DNA from: Gymnogyps californianus
Taxonomy: Eukaryota > Chordata > Aves > Accipitriformes > Cathartidae
DNA: 64,000 nt
Assembly (NCBI RefSeq): GCF_018139145.2
Contig: NC_059471.1
Location: 201,271,494 to 201,335,493 of the forward strand
Direction of reading: 5' to 3'
The notes beneath the pieces are model-generated. The model ran no database searches. It worked only from the letters and a program-made list of their open reading frames with translations, and was not told the origin of the DNA. This document shows positions 42,574-53,441 of the stretch, piece after piece (position 1 is the first letter of the stretch; each line of letters starts with the position of its first letter). Position numbers and translations under genes: made by a program.

Positions 42574-43147
42574 TGTCCTGGTTTCGGCTGGGGCAGAGTT
42601 AACTCTCTTCTTAGTAGCTGGTACAGTGCTGGGTTTTGGATTTAGTGTGAGAATGATGTTGATAACACACTGATTGTTTAGTTGTTGCTAAGTAGCACTT
42701 ATCTTAAGCCAAGGACTTCTCAGTTCCCCATGCTCTGCCAGCAAGCAGGTGTGCAAGAAGCTGGGAGGGAGCACAGCCGGGGCAGCTGACCCGAACTAGC
42801 CAAAGGGGTATTCCATACCATGGAACGTCATGCCCAGTATATAAACAGAGGGGAGTTGGCTGGGAGGGGCAGATCGCTGCTCGGGCATCGGTCAGCGGGT
42901 GGTGAGCAATTGCATTGTGCATCACTTGTCTTTTCTTATTTCTTCTTTTTTTTTGCATTCTTTTTCATTACAATTATTATTATTCTTAGTTAGTAGTATA
43001 TTTTATTTTACTTTAGTTATTAAACTGTTCTTAATCTCAACCCACGAGTTTCACTTTTTTTCCTTTCCTCCTCCCCACCCCACTGGGAGGGGGAAGGGGT
43101 AAGCGGCTGCGTGGTGCTGAGTTGCTGACTGGGGTTAAACCACTACA
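42574..43147 (+). mobile_element. Solo LTR 5, short-U3 subfamily, adjacent to exon B
   Basis: A 574-bp copy, nearly identical to LTR 4 over its 5' two thirds. Ends are TGTCCTGGTTTCGGCTGGGG and GGTTAAACCACTACA, with a perfect CCATT duplication at 42569-42573 and 43148-43152. The TATA box is at 42838-42845. Its 3' end lies only 107 bp from the last base of the coding exon at 43255, inside the intron just after the splice donor and antisense to the gene. Confidence 0.94.
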
Positions 43148-43254
43148 CCATTGTAGGTAACTGCAGTGATGTTGGCTTGACTTCTTGCAAACATTTTAAC
43201 GAAACACTTCCAATGAAATACCAGTTAGAAATTAGGTTAGCTTTTAAGACTTAC

Positions 43255-43330
43255 CATCAATCCGACTAACAAGTTCTTCCAACATTTTCACTTTCTTCTG
43301 AATTCCTGGCTGTGCAAACGTGTAGTTATC
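43255..43330 (-). CDS. TBC1D22A: TBC1D22A internal coding exon (exon B, TBC domain)
   Basis: This 76-bp exon is too short to stand out as an ORF. Read on the minus strand it follows the acceptor TTCTTCAG (AG at 43332-43331) and precedes the donor GTAAGT that begins at 43254. It starts in phase 0 with DNYTFAQPGIQ, continues KKVKMLEELVSRID, and ends on one extra G that splits a Glu codon with exon C. DNYTFAQPGIQ directly follows LLDGIQ in TBC1D22 proteins, so exons A and B are adjacent in the mRNA. The Met in KVKMLEEL favours TBC1D22A; TBC1D22B has Ala there as I remember it. The segment lies in the helical TBC domain, C-terminal to the catalytic Arg/Gln finger motifs, which are not in this window. 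A solo LTR ends 107 bp past the donor. No frameshift or stop is seen. Confidence 0.95.
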
Positions 43331-45939
43331 CTGAAGAAGAGACCATATACAAGTTTGTGGGCGGAAAAAAAAAAGTTTCTTTTCCTTCAATTGCTTATCT
43401 CAATCCATGTATTTTTCTATGGTTTCTTAAGGTGTTTGTGTTTTGTTTTTACATTTCCTAGGTCTGCTTCCACAGTTAAGTAGTAAATCATCACGTTGTA
43501 TAGTCCTGCTTCAAGTCCCCATCTCTAACAGTATACCCTACAGCCATTACTGCATCAATTGCTCTCTACTTGCTAATCTAGTGGCCCTGAAGTTACAGCT
43601 TTATTGCAGAAGTCCAAGTGGCTTTAAAAGGCTATCATCTTAAATGCCAAGATGTGCCACGCTGGAGATTTTTTTAAGATGATTTTTTTTCTCATAAATT
43701 TACAATTCTATCACAAATAATGTAGGAAATATGAAAATTTAGACCCTAATCAGTGACAGGATAAGAATTTGATCTTTAGAAGTTCAGAGTAATACCTTCC
43801 AGCAGCATAAGAAATCAAGTCTATGTCAATGGAGTCATGACTGTTCTGAACCCAAGGTTACAGTTAATATCATGAATCAAAATCTAACACACAAGCTATA
43901 GAGCTAAAATGGCAGGGTATTTGCATTTATTTGTTTGAATGTATTAACTCTAACTGGATTTTTTAGTTTTGGATTGCAGCTCTATAATATAGACTAGAGT
44001 TTGAAATAGTGAGAAAGAGAAAGACATCTCCACTTTAACCCCAAAGTGATCGATCTTTTTAAATAAAGACATTATTTAAATACACAGCAATGTTTCTGAA
44101 TATCTGATTGACAATCCCTCCACTCAACTCATTTTGTTATGGTTTTCTATACAGAGAGATTTAAGAAAAGAAAATTACCAATATATAATTTAAAAGAACG
44201 TTGCTATGTAATATTGTTTTTGTGTAACCACTACACACACAGAAAACCAGGGTAAAGGATTCTTTGTCTCAACTGCTATTGTTTGAATAATTCCTTTATG
44301 AAAATCAATTGGAGAGCTGAGCAACTATCCCAAAAATCATCCCCAAAAAATTTTCACTGATGTTGGAATATTTTTTTTTATTTGATTTCAAATTTTAACT
44401 TGGCCTTAGAGTAAAAGGGATGAATATCAGTTCATTTTTATGTATCTTGAGACATTTTTCTTTTTATTAAAAAAAAAAAAGGCCATACTGACTTTGACTA
44501 TATTTACATGGGGTTTTTTATTTTTATTTGTTTTATCAAACTGAACTGCATTTTAATCTTCAAATTCTATAAAACTGCCATAAAGTATAAAACCTAAAAG
44601 TTCACAAGGGAAAATTATACACTAATAATTCTGCTGGCTATAGTACATCAGCCAACGAGTGATTTACAGTATCAAAAAGTCTATTATGTGCTCTGATCAC
44701 TTGTAACTGACCACAGTAGTAGCTATTTAAAAAATTATAGCAAAGTTCTCTACTGGCCTTGCAGTAGCACCTTCACAGTATTTGATATTAGAAATCAGTG
44801 TATTAACCAAAACAGTGTTGATGAGGAAGCAAGGATAATTCTCTGAATTTTGGAATTTTCCACAGGAATCACCAACTAAAATAGGCAACTATTTTATCCT
44901 GTTGGCCTTGTCTCAAACAGAACATGAGCATCCTCAGTAGTGCACTAAAGCATCAAAATTGAAAGAATAGAAAGTCTCACACAGAATTCAAATCTACTGT
45001 AATCATATTTCAGGGACAGAGAAACTCTCTCATGCACTGGGACAACACCTTTTATACAAGTCTGACACACTCCTGTATTAGTCATGTATCATATCCAAGA
45101 TACAGCATCTTTAGGAAATAGTGTATTCATTTTCTTTACAGAACCTACTCTAACAACAAAAACTGTATTCAAATTTTTTTTTCCAAATTTTTATATATTG
45201 TTCTATTTATTTAAAGAAAGTTAACTGGTATTTCTAGAAGTAGTGCTGTACTCAAAGAACAGCAATATGGTACTCAATTATTTCATCTATAACAGATCCT
45301 CTGTAAAAGTATCTTCACGTATTTAACACTGAAAGCCAACACAGAGCTAAAACATTACTACTTCGATCGTTAGTCTCTCCCCAGGTAGTGCAACTCCCAA
45401 CTGTGATCTATGAATCTGAAACTCTTTTCTTTCTCAAAGCATCATTTATACTCTGTACACACCTGGAAATGCAACCCAAAACTGCCATCTTGGATTTGAA
45501 AACAGGTAAGTTTGCTCCTCACTACATTTGATCTTTTGCCTATTCATTTATTTTTCTGTTTGTTATTTCAGCTGCAAATGAACACAGCTGGGAGTCACTC
45601 TTCTACTTGTGCTGACTCATCTAACTGGAAAGATCTTTGCTGGTTCCCCCAGTCCTCTCTTCTAATTACACAACGCTGTACATACTCCCTCCTATGACAC
45701 TTGTAATTGACTTTCTGGAGTTTGCGAAACTGCGAGAAGGACTTTGTAAACGTAAAAAGTATTCTGTTATCTACTATTCTTGCTCCTTTTGTGCTTATAG
45801 GTGGAGGAAAAAGCTAGTAACACAGTTAAAGAAAAAAACATGTCAAACTCATGAAACTCATGAATTATTGCTCAGGGCAATATAGAAGTACAGTAGTTAA
45901 GATTGTAATTCCTCTATTATACAATTTAATTGGCAATAC

Positions 45940-46590
45940 CAGCTTCGAAATTTGACTCAACTTTACGCCCAACTTTTCTACCTCCTCCCCGCCAAGAGGC
46001 GCAGGGGGACGGGGAATGTGGGTTGTGGTCAGTTCATCACATTCACCTCTGCCTCTCCCCACGGGCCATATGTCCTGCCAGAAAGCCTGCTCCTGCGCAG
46101 GCTCCTCTCCACAGGCTGCAGCTCCCCTCAAGGCATCTCCACCTGCTCCAGCGTGGGGTCCTCCACGGGCTGCAGGTGGATATCTGCTCCACCATTAACC
46201 TCCATGGGCTGCAGGGGGACAGCCTGCCTCACCATGGTCTTCCCCACGGGCTGCAGGGGAATCTCTGCTCCTGGAGCACCTCCTCCCCCTCCTTCTTCAC
46301 TGACTTTGGTCTCTGCAGGGCTGTTCCTCTCACTTTTTCTCACTCCTCTCTCACAGCTGCCCTGCAGTGTTTTTTTACCCTTTCTTAAATATGTTACCAC
46401 AGAGGCACCACTAGCATCGCCAATGGGCTGAGCTTTGACGAGTGACAGGTCCATCTTGGAGCTGGCTGGAACTGGCTCTGTCTGACACGGGGCCTCCATT
46501 GCACCTCTGTAGCTCCCCTGCTACCAAAATCTTGCCACATAAACCCCATACAAGTTCTCTGCTAACTTTTGCAGAAAAAAGTGTTCCAGT
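45940..46590 (-). mobile_element. GC-rich LTR-like fragment, sense to TBC1D22A
   Basis: A GC-rich island in AT-rich intron. On the minus strand it resembles a different avian LTR type that I recall: 'tggcaagattttggtagcaggggagctac', 'agccagttccagccagctccaagatggac', 'aacatatttaagaaaggg', then repeated units of the form CTGCAGCCCNTGGAGG with GGAGCAG, ending 'cttggcggggaggaggtagaaaagttggg'. On the plus strand the word GGGCTGCAGG recurs at 46168, 46206 and 46248 with about 40-bp spacing. The remembered family continues further 3' to a polyadenylation region, which is missing here, so this is a 3'-truncated copy. The ORFs across it (up to 159 codons) appear on both strands and match no protein. Confidence 0.6.
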
Positions 46591-47410
46591 AGTCAACTAT
46601 CCTACCTATTCCCCCTCACAGTTGTGGGTCCTCCCAGGAACATTTCATTACTCGTCCTGCAAATTTTTGTTATAGTTCCTCATTTATTCCTTGTGTAACT
46701 TTGACCATCGATATTATGCAAAAGACAAACTCTGGAAAAGTCATAAGTAACTGAGAACAGGATTGTCTTGCCTCAACAGAATTTCAACAAATAGTTAACA
46801 TAAAACGCCTTATATTTCTAACCACTGTTCTTGACACTTTCTAGCAAGTATTCACATATGATAAAGTATGCATGAATACACAACAGAATCCATGATAAAC
46901 ATAAAAAATTCATGCATTGGTGTGCAATATCTAAATTCCTTGACATTCTGCTCAGATAGCTTCCAACATATTTTCAGTGAACTATGCTAACCTACTTCAC
47001 AGCTGAATGGTTATAATATCTAGTTCAGACTCCGACACATAATTAGTTTCACCTTACAATACAGAAGGTTAAGACTTTATAATGTCACAAGGGCTCAAAA
47101 CTTGCTTCAGTCCCAAATCTTTGCGTTAGCAGTCTGTACTTATTCTGTAGAGGCTAGTATAACCACCTCACTGCCCTGCAACTACAACTAGGTCTGGCAG
47201 GACTTTTTCTCAAAAAATAATCATTATAATTTAAAATAAAATATTTCAATTATAGCCTTCACTAAACATGAAAAAACGTATTAGGTAATTCCTTACATTT
47301 TTTTTTTAAGGTTAGAGAAATCCTAAATGGAAGAAAGTTGATTAGAAAGTAAAAATAAAGAAAAAATGCACTGAACAAGTTTAACTGGGACTATCCTCCC
47401 ATACTCACAA

Positions 47411-47491
47411 AAAGAAAGGGGAAGGCGGGGAGAGAGGGAGGGAGGGTGAGAAGGAGGGAGGGAGGGAGGTGCTGGGGGAGGGGAGAGAGAT
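47411..47491. repeat. (GGGA)n purine-rich simple repeat
   Basis: This tract is almost entirely purine on the plus strand. It has about eight G-runs of three or more, including GGGAGGGAGGG at 47436-47446 and again at 47456-47466, followed by GGGGGAGGGG. It has G-quadruplex potential on the plus strand, which is the template strand for TBC1D22A. The transcript would carry a C/U tract. Confidence 0.9.
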
Positions 47492-48199
47492 CACAGTTTC
47501 TAAAACCGTGTTTAACCACTGGGTATCAAGTCCCATCCATTTTGCTAGCTCTATTCTGAATGCTGACAGTTAGATATAACTTGGAAAGGTGTTTACCTTG
47601 AAAAGTAAGTCCTAAAGTAACCTTTTCTGTGGATACACTGAGAAAGTGATATCGAGTGAACTAAGGATGGTCCTACTTGCATTCTTAATATCCTCCAAAT
47701 GTTGCAGTATCTACGCCATACACCTCTAGCATTTTTTATTTGTCTATCAGGAACAAAATACCAAAGTAGATTCTAGTATTTTCAACCACGTATATAAATG
47801 AAATTCTTATTAGTCACTCTGATGCATATTGTAACAAATATACTCCATTTCCAATCACCATACGCAGCCACAGTACTGACAGCTATCTGTTCAAAATATT
47901 ACTAACTTATGATGGAGTGCTAAAAAGAAAACAGATGCTTTTTAAGTGCATGTTAAATGTACTTCCAAAGCAACTGTTTGGTAAGTTCAACATATCTCCA
48001 TGTTATTTTAATTTTAAATCTCTTCCAAAATACTACGGGTACTTCATAACAATGAGTCCGTAATAAACCTGAAAATCTTTCTTTCCGACTTCTTCAATTA
48101 TTTCAATTACACATGGAAAAAGGAATGTAAACAGCATTTGTGAATGCCATCTGGTGTATAAGTACAAAGGCAGCTGTAAGCATACACAGAAGGAATTAA

Positions 48200-48345
48200 A
48201 TACATACTGAGTATTACATATAAATATAATAACATATTATTAATTATATATAATAAATTTGTAAGTATAAGTAATATACATACATATATATCCTTCTGTG
48301 TGTATATACAGACAGATATATATACACTTTATATATTTACACACA
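48200..48345. repeat. TA-rich low-complexity tract
   Basis: About 145 bases dominated by TA, ATA and TATATA words, with short CATACA and TGTGTATA interruptions. It is an AT-rich simple sequence with no coding content, and the ORF starting in it is an artefact of base composition. Confidence 0.8.
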
Positions 48346-50699
48346 AATGAAAACGCACTATATTACTTTTTCTACTCATTCCTTAGGAAATATTTTCAAG
48401 TTTCAAAATGCAACTTTTCTTATCTACACATCAGAAATTTTTACATTTTACATCCTTTGCCATTCTGCACTGATTTATATTATTAAAAAATATATAGAAG
48501 GAATTTCAGAGTATTAAAAATTGTTTCCCAGGGTCAGAAAATGAAAAAAATTTGCAACTCTCTACGCTAAGAACCTTGGGGAAACAATGCCCTCTGAATG
48601 ACACAGAACCTTACTGCACTACTTAATATATTGCACATATGACCTTTATTACAGTTAATGTTATCAGGAATACTTTCTATTTTGAAAATTCAGACTTTGC
48701 AGGCTTTAGCTAAACAAAGTCCCCCATCATCTTCTTTAAATAGGTGATGACAGGATAATTTTAATAGAAGAAGAAAGCTGAAGAGTAAAGGAAAACAACC
48801 TTTTATGTCATCAGAGAAGGAGAAATAGAGCCAGTCAAACTGAAAAGAAAAAACACTGTCAATAATTTGACAATAATGACTGCAGCCAAGCACAAGTATA
48901 GGCACAGTGCTTCTCATCTTCTCAGGTCACACAAGCTGTTCACCAAAAATGTACTGATGAAAATATCAGAACCATTTACAGAAGCAAATGGAAAGTTTTG
49001 ACAAAGTCTTCATGTGTTGTTTGTTTGTTTTTAATAACGTTTTATCAATCTGATCAGAGCTTTTAAATATAAAGGATACATTAAGCAATCTGTATATAGC
49101 ATACCTAGACATCTATTGTCTCTACTGACATACGTTTAAGAATTCCTATACGTCAATTTAGGTATGTTCAAGTATATTATCACATGAACAAAAGACAACT
49201 GAAAGAAAAAAAAGCTTTCTGAAGTTGTATATTTATCTCACTATGTCAGACAGGGATCTTCTCAACTGTATTTTTTGAACTTAAATAAGTACTTCATTCA
49301 CATATTTGTGAATTCTCTAAGCAAACTCCTATTAAAAATCTTGGTTCACCTTGCTCTCAAAGTTATGTGAAAAGGTGGGGGCAGGTGGGAGGGAAGCATG
49401 ACACTTAGATGATGACAGCCAACATGTATATTAACACTACCAATGGCAGGCACAGTTTACCAAAAATGCTTCTTGAAGCTGGAGATTATAATGTAAATTC
49501 AATCTTAAATACAGTTCAGGAAAGAGAGAGTGCGCATGCACAAGAATACACACACAAGTGTGCTGGAGTATGCTATTTGCACATATTCCATAGCACGTTC
49601 CATAATTACTCCAAGATACCTCCTTTAAAAGAAAAGATCTTTCAACCTTTGTCATTATTAAGCCTGACTTTCGAAAACTTAAAATTTCCTAAGCAGTAGG
49701 AAAGAGACTTACAAAGCGTTGCAGCCCAAAATTTTCTACACAGAAAACAGTACCTTATTTATTCCTACATAACAGGATGGAAAAAGCAACATCTTATTAA
49801 AAAGTAGGTACTGATTCTCGTGTTATAATAGTCTCAGAATCAAAGACCCAATCTTCTACTGGGCTATGTAATCAAACTTCAGTTTTACACAAGTGGATGT
49901 ATTATAAATTACAGAAACTGTTAAAGTAGCAATAAAAGAAGTCCTCAGGGTATATTTTCAGATTATGGCATAGGCCAGACAACAGTTCAAATCTGGGTAA
50001 GAGCTAGAAATCATAAATATGGACACTTACAATCCCATAAGCTGATGCTGTAAATTTTAGGTAGAAGATAAAGTATTTTTATTCTGAAGCATACTGATAG
50101 CACAGTATATTTCATCTAAAACACAGAAAACAATGCCTTTTATGTAAGTATTCAGAACCAATTACAAATAGATTTGCTCTCTTCCTGAAAATTTTACTCT
50201 CAGTGACAGGCTAGAAAACTGCGTTACTGGCTTCCAAAGAGAGAGAGGCTCCTTAAGAGCTTCTGAAGACACCTGTCCTGAAGAAAAACTACAGTCCTCA
50301 GGATAAATCCTACCGATGCCCTCAATTTTCTATTACCTAAAGTCCCAACAAAGGCTTATTGTTGCAAACTTAAAATTGGCTACTGGGCCAAACAAAAGAA
50401 CCACCTTGGTTTTTCCCTTTTAAAAGCAGTCAGCAGCAAATGACTACAGGGGACGATAAGAGCAAAATAAGCCCGCAGTGATATGCCTGCAGCATTCTTT
50501 CAGTTTCCTGTTTGCAGCGTTGAGACTTCCCTAACTCAAGGTGGTATCTTGGTAATTGAAGTTGTTTAAAGATTTTTCTTCAACCAAACTTCAAACTGTT
50601 CAGGTTCTAAACCCATGTAAAAATGTTTTTCATCTTTTGACAAGTAGCCCCGCAGCTTAGTTACTCAACCACTCTTTTTTTTTAAGCCTATCACTCAAC

Positions 50700-51330
50700 A
50701 GTATTACGAGATACTATCTAGGTCTTGCATCAGAAGAGACGGAAAGCAACTACTCCCTATTAACCTTGTTCATGCAGCTCATCATTTTAAAGACTTCTGT
50801 TACATTCCTCCACTTAGCTAAATCATCCAAGCTGTAGAAAATAATCCATCACCCAGAAACTGTTCCATACCTTTGATCACACTTATCTTGCTCCGTTATT
50901 ACTTTTTTTTTAACTTTCAATCCATCATTTCAAAATGGGATGGACAGAAGGGATTAGAACAGCATACAGCATACCAAGCACAAGCTCATTTTAGGTTTTA
51001 GAAGTAGCAAAGTGATGTTTTCTCTTTTGAGGACTACCTACATAAACCCTTCTCCTCCCTACGTGGTAACAGGTAATGCTTCTACCATGGATGCTTAGCT
51101 TATTTATGAACTTCTGGTAAAGGACTTTATCAAAATGCATTTTGGAAATGTAATTAAACAGTACAGTTGTTCACAGGCTCACTGATTCCTTGCAAAAGCT
51201 GCCAGATTTGTGGTGCTTTACAGGAGTTACGGCCTTATCCTTTAACCATTAATTCTATTTATTTTTACACTTTCTACAAACTTTCCTGATGTGCAAGTCT
51301 AATTGTCTGTGCTCTCCTGAATCCCCTTGA
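50700..51330 (-). repeat. Old CR1/L3-like LINE relic
   Basis: Scattered blocks follow, in order, the reverse complement of an ancient L3/CR1-type ORF2: 'gcagctcatcattttaaagacttctgttacattcctccacttagc' (50775-50819), 'aaactgttccatacctttgatcac' (50857-50880), 'gggatggacagaagg' with 'agaacagcatacagc' (50938-50971), and 'ttctggtaaaggactttatcaaaatgcattttggaaatg' (51112-51150). The last block corresponds to the GEGLCQSLS-like region in reverse. No frame remains. Borders are approximate. Confidence 0.5.
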
Positions 51331-53420
51331 AATCATTTTCAAAATCTGATGTCATATCCACCTCATTCCATTCCTCTCATACCAAAGCAGTTTTGAGCAT
51401 TGATAATCTTGTTTACCCATTACCAGAGACCCTCACAGGAGGTAATCACAGACATATTTCAAATCGAGCAGAGTTAGCAATTGCCTCTGAAATTCTTACT
51501 AGGCATCCTGATGCATAGTATCCTAGCGATGCATTCAATCTTCTCAAATGGATGGGGAGGAATAAGTCCTCCAGTAACCAAGCAAGCCACTAGAAATTTC
51601 AGGAGAGTCCCAAAAGATCTCTCATGGACAGGCACTAGTCCAAACTCAGCAATTTTCATGTAAAGCTTACTGTTGTGGCATACTCCTACTATACAGTTTA
51701 GTGATATCACAAACAATAGATTTAATTGCAATTCTTCTAAATCAAAGTACAATTTATACTTTGCAAAGTAGACACTGATGCTATATGACTCAGGCTCACT
51801 GTTAATGACAGTCTCAGTGTAGACAAGTTTGAAGGATCATTTATTCCAAAAATCTAAAATGTTGACATTTTTAATCTCAGGTTTTGGTACATCAAGACTT
51901 TCAGGATCTACTTTGAAACAATCTGTCTGAGGCCAGATCATCAACAACCATGATACAGTCCTGAGCTGCTCAGACTAGATCTACTCAGAGCCATACAGGA
52001 AGACCATAGCAGATATGCTTTTTTTACATTTTAACTATTCCAAGTTTTGAACAGACAATAGCAGACACGCTTTAATTACTGTCACATCAAAAGAACAGGA
52101 CTAACGTAACAATTGTGTTAATTACATTCCAACAGCTCGTAGTTACAACTCTACTGCCTGAGCTTGTTTATTAACTTCCTAGCATCGTTCAATAAAATGT
52201 ATTTTTTTTCTTCAGGTACTAATAAAGTCTTCAAAGAACTCTAAGAAGAGGAGCTTCAAACAAGACTTTGAAGATCTGAAGGTCCTTTGGAAAAGTCACA
52301 CAGAATGACATGATACGGCATGTGTTTTGCCCTCAAAAAAGTCTGCCCTTAATGGTATTCATTCTTAACAGTAATTTATGTGTATTCTGTGCAAGAACAT
52401 TCTTTTGAATTGAGAAAGGTAAAACCCGCTTACAGAAAAATTTCTAGACTCTTGTTCTACTTTGAATCTTCTTTTCCTTCACTCTAAGTTTAAAATACCA
52501 TAAAACAGTATTTGCTCCAATAGATTATGTAAGAAGAACAGAAGCAGACATCTGAGCATGAACACAGAAAGGGTTCTGGATAGAAGCACCTGTTGTAGCC
52601 ATGCTTATGTTTCAGAAGATTTGATTCTCACATATGACATGCAGATAGAGTAACAGAAAAATATCATTTAGGGGGACCATTTGATAAGTGATTACTAAAA
52701 AAGTTGAAGTTGCCCATTTCTCATCAGAAGAAAAGCCATTCTAGAATCCTGAACAGACACAAATGCCTGCCCTAATCGCAGAACCTATTTCTCATGAAAT
52801 TTCTCATGTTTCTGACTTTCCAATTAATATCTAAATTTGAGAAACTGGATATCTCAATTTAAAATTGTTCATAATTTAGAAATAGCTTTATGGAAGCCAC
52901 TGATAATGAAAGGAATAAGAGTATTCCCAAGCTGTTGTTTATTCATCAGAATAGAAGTTTCCATTCAACAATAAACTCACTTTCAGCAAGACAGAGCAAT
53001 CTGTTTGCAACCATCAGCAGTCATCCCTATAATTATATATATTATCATTCATAAAGTTTTACAACACAACTTGCACTTTAATTCTAAAGTAAAAAGCTGT
53101 TACTTTTATAAGTGTTTTAAAACACAATTCTGATCAAGCAATCCACTGTTTTTCCTTAGAATAGTCGTAGCTTCAAGAAAAAAACCACCATGTTTTGTCT
53201 TTCTCAGGATCCAACTTGGACAAGACACTAGCATAAAATGAACAATCTGGATTTCTGGAAATTACTAAACAGTTATTACCATATAGAAGTTCTATCTCAC
53301 AGATGGAGTTACACTGATAGTAGCTGCAGGAACAGACAGAGAGCATGAATATGCAGCTCAAACGTTAAGAGAACTACGTACAGAAATAACTACTGCTAGC
53401 ATTTCTGACAATTCCTGACA

Positions 53421-53441
53421 GGAAGTCCTGACAGGACTTCC
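53421..53441. repeat. 21-nt near-perfect palindrome
   Basis: GGAAGTCCTG and CAGGACTTCC are exact reverse complements, separated by a single A. The left neighbour also contains CCTGACAGGA, repeated 13 bases later. A short inverted repeat of no known function. Confidence 0.85.

Larger units (their letters stand above)
25025..43254 (-). other. TBC1D22A: TBC1D22A intron between exons B and C (18,230 bp)
   Basis: This is a complete intron with a GTAAGT donor and a CAG acceptor at phase 1. It holds two CR1 copies and four solo LTRs, listed separately; three LTRs (35814-43147) lie in its 5' half within 7.4 kb. Stretches 25025-27546, 28607-31323, 31920-35813, 36386-38654, 39653-40953 and 41551-42573 are AT-rich with no gene or RNA feature that I can support. 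A 17-T run lies at 37197-37213. Confidence 0.9.

Noticed and set aside
40954..43147. A proviral ERV flanked by two LTRs
   Set aside because: Each LTR has its own target duplication and the interval is ordinary AT-rich intron without gag, pol or env-like frames.
45480..45515. Plus-strand splice donor 'aacaggtaagtttg' as the edge of another antisense exon
   Set aside because: A lone donor-like word is common by chance; no paired acceptor, frame or composition change supports it.
45930..46499. Overlapping ORFs of 120-160 codons as a gene, or the block as a CpG-island promoter
   Set aside because: Open frames occur on both strands because of GC-rich, repetitive composition; the sequence resembles a dispersed LTR, and no domain or gene start is visible.
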